NCBI RefSeq assembly: GCF_017654505.1
Contig: NC_054571.1
Span: 4,955,997-5,019,996, forward strand
Length of the DNA stretch: 64,000 nucleotides
Direction of reading: 5' to 3'
Source of the DNA: Polyodon spathula
Lineage: Eukaryota; Chordata; Actinopteri; Acipenseriformes; Polyodontidae
Shown here: one piece after another, positions 58,040 to 64,000 of the stretch
Numbering within the stretch: position 1 is the stretch's first letter
Layout of the letters: the number at the start of each line of letters is the position of its first letter
The notes under the pieces: generated by a model
The model's database searches: none
The model's input: only the letters and a program-made list of their open reading frames with translations
Told to the model about the DNA's origin: nothing
Program-made: the position numbers and the translations under genes

Positions 58040-58655
58040 TGGAGAGGAGAGAGAAGGGGGAGAGCAGTGAGATACATTCCTGGAGAGTGGAGAAAGCAGA
58101 CAGACACTGAAACAAACACACATCAGACATCCTCTTGAGAGGGGAGAGAGAGCAGTAAGACACTGAGACACACACATCAGATATCCTCCTGGAGAGGGGA
58201 GAGAGAGAAGTAAGACACTGAAACACACACATCAGACATCCTCCTGGAGAGGGGAGAGAGGCCAGTGAGACAGTAAGAAGGGGAGAGTCCAGTGAGACAC
58301 ACACATCAGACATCCCCCTGGAGAGGGGAGAGAGAGAGAGTAGTGAGACACTGACAGGGGAGAGAGAGTAGTGAGACACATACACACACCGGACGTCCTC
58401 CTGCAGAGGGAAGAGAGAGCAGTGAGACACATACACACACACCAGACATCCTCCTGGAGAGGGGAGATAGAACAGTGAGACACACACACAGACCAGACAT
58501 CCTCCTGGAGAGGGGAGATAGCAGTGAGAGACACACACACACCAGACATGCTCCTGGAGAGGGGAGAGAGCAGTGAGACATTGAGACACACCAGATGCTC
58601 CTGGAGTGGGAAGAGAGAGCAGTGAGACACTGAGACAGACACACAAGGCTGGATG
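58040..58655 (-). repeat. RFX1: Minisatellite of RFX1 acceptor copies
   Basis: About nine units of roughly 50 bp plus two partial ones next to the exon. Read on the gene strand each has a CT-rich tract ending CTCTCCAGGAGGATGTCTG, then TGTGTGTGTCTCACTG. The true acceptor is CTCTCCAGGAGCAGGCC, so the unit includes the polypyrimidine tract, the AG and the first exon bases. Plus-strand unit motifs CTCCTGGAGAGGGGAGA start near 58188, 58242, 58452, 58501 and 58552. Confidence 0.9.
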
Positions 58656-59033
58656 CATAAAACTTTAATAAGATTCATATATGTGTTTTAGCATGGTGCA
58701 ACTTGGAAATAGCACTTGGCTACTTTTTTGGCATGGAACTGAAAAAATAATGCTAAAGATAATTTGAAGAAATTGTACCTGATTTATACAATTTTAACCA
58801 TGTGCTAAATATTTGCAGCACTTGTATGAAATGCATATACTTGTTTTAGCATATCTAGATATAGCACTGTGTTATTTTGTAAATATGCTGCTAAAGAAAA
58901 ACATACAAAAAAACAATTAGCATACTTAGCACCTGATTAACACCTCTTTCAAATATGTGGTAAAAAATCAAAAACTCTATAAAGCCATTTGTTTACTGCT
59001 TTGCTGAATTCATACAATTTATCTATACACCAG
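58656..59033. other. RFX1 intron, AT-rich, no gene
   Basis: Repeated TTTTAGCAT and AATATGCTGCTAAAG motifs hint at an old MITE. No coding signal. Confidence 0.4.
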
Positions 59034-59920
59034 TGTGACAGAGACAGAATGATTCGGTGATAAATCTCCCTCCTGACCTGTGAGGGCACTGTGTAAAGGG
59101 AACAGTGCCCTAGACTGGACGGCCAGACAATTCAGTTTGATGGAAGTCGGTCATCTAGAAAGGGGGCGGAGCTATGGTACACTAAATAAGAACATAAGAA
59201 CATAAGAAAGTTTACAAACGAGAGGAGGCCATTCGGCCCATCTTGCTCGTTTGGTTGTTAGTAGCTTATTGATCCCAAAATCTCATCAAGCAGCTTCTTG
59301 AAGGATCCCAGGGTGTCAGCTTCAACAACATTAAATCATCAACCTGGAAGGGAAACGACATGGCAGCCACAGATTGGAGGAGCGGTTGCACTAGTTAACC
59401 AAGGGGGCCTGATTGACGGTATAAAAGGGTGCGTAGCGAAGTGATCTGTTCCTTTGTATGGTTATGCTGAACCGGAAGGAAAATCTGTGTGGTTATCATG
59501 AGTGTTTTGTTTGTTTTTGTCATCTCTAAAAATACTGTTTGTTGTTATTAGACGGCTGAACACAATCTGGAGCTGTCGCGAAGGGCCAGCACTTAACCAG
59601 ACTGCACTCCACCCTTTGTTCACGATAAACTGTAAATGCACCACGAGCACTAAATCACTCACTCTGGACTTGTGTTTGTCTTACATGTGGGTGTTAAGGA
59701 TCAGGACTATTATTATTTCGGGACCAACCCATGGATTAAAACACAGCAATACATGCCGCTGTATTGCCTGTTCTCATTGTTATTATTTACTGCAGTTTGT
59801 CATCAGACTTCTGGAAAATACAAAATAAAACACCATTGCACCTGGATTATCGTTGTCTGTCTGTTTATTGATCACCACAGCATTCCTGTACCTGCACACT
59901 GTTAACCACTATGCCACAAT
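59034..59920 (+). mobile_element. LTR-like sequence with nested CR1-G
   Basis: Starts TGTGACAGAGACAGAATG and contains CTCCCTCCTGACCTGTGAGG, familiar from fish Gypsy LTRs. It has a TATA-like GGTATAAAAGGG near 59419 and AAAATAAAACACC near 59820 as a possible polyadenylation signal. It ends CTATGCCACA. The 5-bp flanks (ACCAG, ATCGG) do not match, so the boundaries or the solo-LTR reading are uncertain. Confidence 0.5.
59187..59332 (-). mobile_element. CR1-G: 146-bp CR1 3' tail
   Basis: Only the 3' terminal region of the LINE, from the tandem AACATAAG end repeats to the codons for VEADTLGSFKKLLDEILG on the minus strand. A very short 5'-truncated insertion inside the LTR-like sequence. Confidence 0.93.
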
Positions 59921-60419
59921 CGGTCATTAATTTACACGGTTAATGGTGTAGATTTGTATGTAATAATCACAATATCTGATAATATAGTCAGTCTCCGAGT
60001 CAACGATTAAACAAACCAAAGCAGGAGTAAGGTTATCAGATGCCCCAGGAAAACTGTGATTGTCCCAGTTTTCAGCCTTAATTTTTTGTCCCAGTCAGAA
60101 ACAATAAAATTGTTAAATCGTCCCCGTTTTGCTATTTTGTATTTGCATTTTTTATAAGTACAATACCATAGGAGTGTGATCAGCAAGTTAACAGCACAGT
60201 AATTTATTATTTAAAAATAAAATAATTAATCTTATAGATTACTTGCTTATAATTCTGATTATGTGTTTTAATAATTAATACTCTGTTTAACTTCCTGGAC
60301 CAGCCAAGTTAGCCTTTTAAGTTAGTTCCCATTGTGCTTTGATTAACACAGCCATTTATAACTGATTTAATAATAATACTATATATATATATGAGAAGGG
60401 TATCCACAGCAATGGTTTA
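59921..60419. other. RFX1 intron, AT-rich, no gene
   Basis: GCCCCAGGAAAACTGTGATT and CCCAGTTTTCAGCC near 60040-60080 form a short inverted motif. A TA microsatellite lies near 60380. Nothing else seen. Confidence 0.4.
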
Positions 60420-61130
60420 TTCACGGCAGGTCCTGCCACTGTCCCGCCTTGACTAGTGCAACTCTCTCCTGGCCGGCCTTCCTGCCTCTGCTACCCGTCT
60501 GCTCCAGCTCATCCAAAATTCTGCTGCTTGCCTTGTCTTTCCCCTTCCTCGTTTCTCCCATGCTGCACCACTTCTCCGTTCTCTGCACTGGCTCCCTATC
60601 GCTGCTTGCCTTGTCTTTCCCCTTCCTCGTTTCTCGCTGCTTGCCTTGTCTTTCCCCTTCCTCGTTTCTCCCATGCTGCACCACTTCTCCGTTCTCTGCA
60701 CTGGCTCCCTATCGCTGCTTGCCTTGTCTTTCCCCTTCCTCGTTTCTCACATGCTGCACCTTGCTTCTCCGGCTTCTCCGTTCTCTGCACTGGCTCCCTA
60801 TCGCTGCTTGCCTTGTCTTTCCCCTTCCTCGTTTCTCCCATGCTGCACCGCTTCTCCGTTCTCTGCACTGGCTCCCTATCGCTGCTTGCCTTGTCTTTCC
60901 CCTTCCTCGTTTCTCCCATGCTGCACCACTTCTCCGTTCTCTGCACTGGCTCCCTATCGCTGCTTGCATCCAATTCAAAACTCTTGTACTCGCCTATCGT
61001 TCTTTTGACCTTTCTGCTCCCTATCTTCAGACTATCTCCCTACACCAGCTCTCAGCCCCTCCGCTCCTCCACCTCTGGCAGACTACCCCCCCCTCCACTC
61101 TTTACAGTATAATCGTAAATCTCGAAAAAC
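60420..61130 (+). mobile_element. L2-like LINE tail with amplified 78-bp segment
   Basis: On the plus strand the pieces LDxCNSLLAGLPAS-like, LIQNSAACLVFPLPRFSHA, PLLRSLHWLPIAACIQFKTL and LVLAYRSFDLSAPYLQTI resemble the conserved end of L2/Rex-type reverse transcriptases. A 78-bp unit (26 codons, HAAPLLRSLHWLPIAACLVF plus PLPRFS) is repeated about five times (CATGCTGCACC at about 60557, 60670, 60749, 60838, 60916), once with an extra 35-bp partial unit. The rest of the LINE is absent. Confidence 0.75.
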
Positions 61131-61405
61131 TACTCACTTCTAAATCTTTTGTAGTCATTTTTGTATTACTTTAGTATAAATACATGTTAATTTGGATTCA
61201 TATGTTGTTTCTTTCTGACTTTATGTGAACGAAAAGACACAAATTTGCCCGTTTTCTCATTGGAAATAGGTAAATTTCAAAATATCACTGTCCTGGTCAC
61301 AAAAGCAAAGTCTGTGGGGAATAATAGCCATTTTCTATACTTTTGAGGCATAAGCAATTAGGAAATAACACTTACTACCCAGGAACAAAAATTGTGTTAC
61401 ACAGT

Positions 61406-61454
<49 letters not shown>
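61131..61454. other. RFX1 intron ending in an (AAT)n microsatellite
   Basis: No gene seen. AAT repeats about 15 times at 61408-61454, directly before CR1-H. Confidence 0.7.
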
Positions 61455-61456
<2 letters not shown>

Positions 61457-61733
61457 TGGCCTCCTTCAAGCCAGTAGTCTGTGACACCTGCATGATGTGG
61501 GAAATCTGAGAAAACCCAGCAGAGCTAAACCAAGTGTGTGTAAAGTGCTGCACGATCCAGGACTTGCTTCAACGAGTAATGGAGCTGCAGGAAAAGACAG
61601 CAACAGGATCTTGAGGAGCTGGCACACCCTCAATTCCCTGAAGTTTGCACCCCTAACAGATTGAAAGCCACTGGGAGATACTACAACAGTGTGCTGCCTT
61701 CCAGGAGCCTTTGTCACGCACATCACTGAGAAC
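61455..61733 (+). mobile_element. CR1-H: fragment of CR1 ORF1
   Basis: Plus-strand remnant of ORF1. It has the start (MASFKPVVCDTCMMWEI, then a stop), the second cysteine pair (CVKCCTIQDLLQRVMELQ), and after a deletion the CCLPGAFVTHITENM piece of the esterase. Compared with CR1-A ORF1, the basic linker and the GDSILR block are missing. Confidence 0.85.
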
Positions 61734-61735
61734 AT

Positions 61736-61981
61736 GAGTCAGTATTTTATTACTATAACATCTCAAAAAGCTCTATACATGACCATAATATTCTTTGAGT
61801 GCTGGATGCGGAAGCAGCTAGCTTCATTTGGCTCCTATCGGCACAGACGGTCATTGAAAGTTTTCTCTGCCTTTCTGGAAAAAATAAATAAATTGACTAG
61901 AGACCTGTGCTTTACGTCTTTTTGATGATGACGGACAGAGTCCAACATCGGACTGGAAAGGGAAAACTGTACCGCAAAGGG
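61736..61981 (-). mobile_element. piggyBac-type MITE, partial inverted copy
   Basis: Its complement matches the left part of 62257-62857, including CCCTTTGCGGT at the end, GCGCTCAAAGAATAT-like and GCTTCCGCATCCAG sequence. The TTAA at 61982-61985 fits a piggyBac target site. The other end is missing. Confidence 0.75.
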
Positions 61982-62256
61982 TTAATGTTCTTGAGTGGCC
62001 CATTAGGTCCTGACTTGAAGATTGTAGTCCATCAACGATCCCCAACAAACTTATCAGAATTGGAGCAATTTTTCCGTGAAGAATGGGCAAAAATTTCACC
62101 ATCCTACTATGCAAAGCTAGTAGAGACCTATCCAAAAAAACTCATAGCAGTAATTGCTGCAAAAGATGCTTCTACCAAGTACTGACTTAAGGGGCTAAAT
62201 ACTTATGCAACCAGTACATTTCATTTTGTAAATGTCTTTGTTTTGCTGACATTTAA

Positions 62257-62857
62257 CCCTTTGCGGTCCTATGTCGGACCAGGTCCATCAAAAAGACGTA
62301 AAGCACATGTCTCTAGTCGTTTTTTTTTTTTTTTTTTTTTTTCTGGAAAAAGCAGACAAAACCTTTCAATGGCCAACTGTGACTGATAGGAGCTGAATGA
62401 AGCTAGCCGCTTCCGCATCCAGCGCTCAAAGAATATCATGGACATTTGCAGAGCTTTCTGAGATGTTACAGTAATAAAATAATGACTTGGATCGCATTAT
62501 TGAGGAGTTTGGTGATAAAATGGTTGACAGGAGATTTATCAATATGCACGTCTATAAAGAGGTATGTTAAAAATACAGCGAACAAGGGGTGGGGCTTGGC
62601 TGGAGACACAGTACTGGGTGTCCTTTTAAGAACATAAGAACATAAGAAAGTTTACAAAGCGAACTTTGGTTGTTGTAGCTTATTGATCCCAAAATTAAAG
62701 TCCCTTGAGTGTCCTTTTGCAAATCAATGCCTTTTAAAATTGTTTTACTTTATAAAAAAAAAAAAAATGAAACAGTGCGTATAAAATAAACAGTGCATGT
62801 GAAAATAAATTGGACCTGACACGCCTGACAAGGGCTGAATAAATGGACCGCAAAGGG
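62257..62857. mobile_element. piggyBac-type MITE with perfect 13-bp ends and TTAA duplication
   Basis: CCCTTTGCGGTCC at 62257 and GGACCGCAAAGGG ending at 62857 are perfect inverted repeats. TTAA flanks both sides (62253-62256 and 62858-62861). There is no coding region. It carries a T-run (about 62321-62342) and a small CR1 fragment. Confidence 0.9.
62627..62700 (-). mobile_element. CR1-I: about 74-bp CR1 3' scrap inside the MITE
   Basis: AAGAACATAAGAACATAAGA followed by AAGTTTACAAAG and AGCTTATTGATCCCAAAAT, the extreme CR1 3' end with an internal deletion. Confidence 0.85.
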
Positions 62858-63002
62858 TTAACCTCCTCATATAACAGTGTTCAGTTTAACCACTACAGCT
62901 TTGAATTAAAAAAGTTTGAAAAACTGCATAAATTATTTGTAATTCAACAAAATGTGACATTATTGGTAGGGGATGAATACTTCTGCAAACCACTGTATAT
63001 AG

Positions 63003-64000
63003 GCGGGACGGACTGCACTTAAATAAAAAGGGAACCAATCACTCAGAGAAAGAATCCTTGAGGAGGTTCAGAAGCATTTAAACTAGAAAGGAAAGGGGGA
63101 GAACTCAACAAAAAAAACAGAAGGGAAATCAAAACAAGGGCAACAACTCAGGTAAGATAGCCATTAAATGTATTTATCTAAATGCAAGTCTCAAAAACAA
63201 AATGTTAGAAGCTAAGGCACTAACAAGTAACTACAATGCGATAGGTGTTACAGAAAATTGGTTATCCAAGAGTGATGGAGATGAATATAATATTAGTGGG
63301 TATACACTGTATAGGAAAGACAAAACAGAAGAGGGACCAAATAATTGAATCTATTCAGTCTTGAACAAAGAAGACTACATGGCGATCTCATTCAAGCATT
63401 CAAAATTCCAAAATGATCTAGACAAGATTCAGAACTGGGCAGACACATGGCAAATGACATTTAATAGAGAAAAGTGTAAGGTACTGCATGCAGGAAATAA
63501 AAATGTACATTATAAATATCATATGGGAGATACTGAAATTGGAGAAGGAATCTATGAAAAAGACCTAGGAGTTTTTGTTGACTCAGAAATGTCTTCATCT
63601 AGACAATGTGGGGAAGCTATAAAAAAGGCTAACAAGATGCTCGGATACATTGTGAAAAGTGTTGAATTTAAATCAAGGGAAGTAATGTTAAAACTATACA
63701 ATGCACTAGTAAGACCTCATCTTGAATATTGTGTGCAGTTCTGGTCACCTCGCTATAAAAAAGATATTGCTGTTCTAGAAACAGTGCAAAGAAGAGCGAC
63801 CAGAATTATTCCGGGCTTAAAAGGCATATCATATGCAGACAGGCTAAAAGAATTGAATCTGTTCAGTCTTGAACAAAGAAGACTACGTGGCGACCTAATT
63901 CAAGCATTCAAAATTCTAAAAGGTATTGACAGTGTCGACCCAAGGGACTTTTTAAGCCTGAAAAAAAAAACCAAGGACCAGGGGTCACAAATGGAGATTA
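63003..64000 (+). mobile_element. CR1-J: CR1 copy with internal deletion, runs off the window
   Basis: Starts at the end of ORF1 (RRDGLHLNKKG-type, about 63008). It passes into the ORF2 start (IYLNASLKNKML, GVTENWLSKSDGDEYNISGY) and near 63340 jumps to short out-of-order RT pieces. From about 63405 (QNDLDKIQNWADTWQMTF) it continues in the normal order, with KDLGVFVDSEMSSSRQCGEA and HLEYCVQFWSPRYKKD. The 3' end lies beyond 64000. Confidence 0.88.

Larger units (their letters stand above)
61986..62995 (+). mobile_element. Tc1-G: Tc1-like 3' remnant split by a MITE
   Basis: The plus-strand piece 61986-62185 encodes the transposase end: VLEW, frameshift, then LSELEQFFREEWAKISPSYY, KLVETYPKKLIAVIAAK and a stop. 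The right terminal region resumes at 62862-62995 with GGGATGAATACTTCTGCAAA and CACTG before TA. The MITE 62257-62857 lies between. Confidence 0.8.

Noticed and set aside
58007..58678. 219- and 148-codon Leu/Cys/Ser-rich minus frames
   Set aside because: They are produced by the acceptor-derived minisatellite; no conserved protein sequence apart from the true exon at the end.
59034..59920. Calling this a confirmed solo LTR
   Set aside because: Edges look LTR-like, but the 5-bp flanks do not match, so only an LTR-like call is made.
60421..60978. Minus-strand charged repeat frames (EEGERQGKQ-type)
   Set aside because: They are antisense to the amplified L2-like RT segment; the plus strand carries the recognisable protein.

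Overview
The window is vertebrate genomic DNA, most likely from a non-teleost ray-finned fish such as a sturgeon or paddlefish. Split exons with consensus GT-AG introns match two human neighbours from memory, DCAF15 (+) and RFX1 (-). The interspersed DNA is typical of fish: a CR1 LINE with an esterase-type ORF1, seven Tc1-like copies, hAT, piggyBac-type, DIRS and Gypsy-type LTR sequences. The lineage is inferred from the repeat repertoire, mainly the abundant CR1 family whose 3' end is an 8-bp repeat (TTATGTTC); the exons alone do not fix it.

Layout. 1-1.2 kb is GC-rich tandem-repeat DNA ending in telomere-like motifs. 3.1-10.55 kb is one nested block: a Tc1-like element holding a Gypsy-type LTR remnant, which holds a near full-length CR1. 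12.1-13.2 kb has a MADF-domain remnant and a CR1 3' end directly against the DCAF15 promoter. 13489-39508 is DCAF15: 13 coding exons that join in frame to 601 codons plus stop, almost the human length. Its introns carry mobile-element remnants, the largest nest being hAT-like > Tc1 > CR1 in intron 9. 39.5-45.8 kb is the space between the two convergent genes, with a Tc1 remnant, G-runs and simple repeats. 45820-58038 (-) holds the last four coding exons of RFX1; the rest of that gene lies beyond 64 kb. The large RFX1 intron 46236-54985 holds an LTR element, a hAT transposase split by a CR1, a solo LTR with an exact 5-bp target duplication, and a DIRS-type fragment. 58.0-64 kb is RFX1 intron with minisatellites, an LTR, an L2-like LINE tail, piggyBac-type MITEs, Tc1 and CR1 pieces.

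The genes. DCAF15 is a substrate receptor of the CUL4-DDB1 ubiquitin ligase, and the residues recalled to line its aryl-sulfonamide/RBM39 pocket are conserved here. RFX1 is a winged-helix X-box transcription factor; only its C-terminal dimerization region and tail are in the window. They are tail-to-tail, as in human, and nothing suggests they act in one pathway.

Most notable. At least five tandem duplications sit exactly on splice junctions of these two genes and copy the junction: DCAF15 exon 9 acceptor (three copies), DCAF15 exon 11 donor (two), one RFX1 acceptor (about ten decoys), the donor end of that same RFX1 exon (one direct and one inverted copy), and the RFX1 stop-codon region, which lies inside an 88-bp minisatellite. 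I saw no tRNA, rRNA, CRISPR array or prokaryotic gene.
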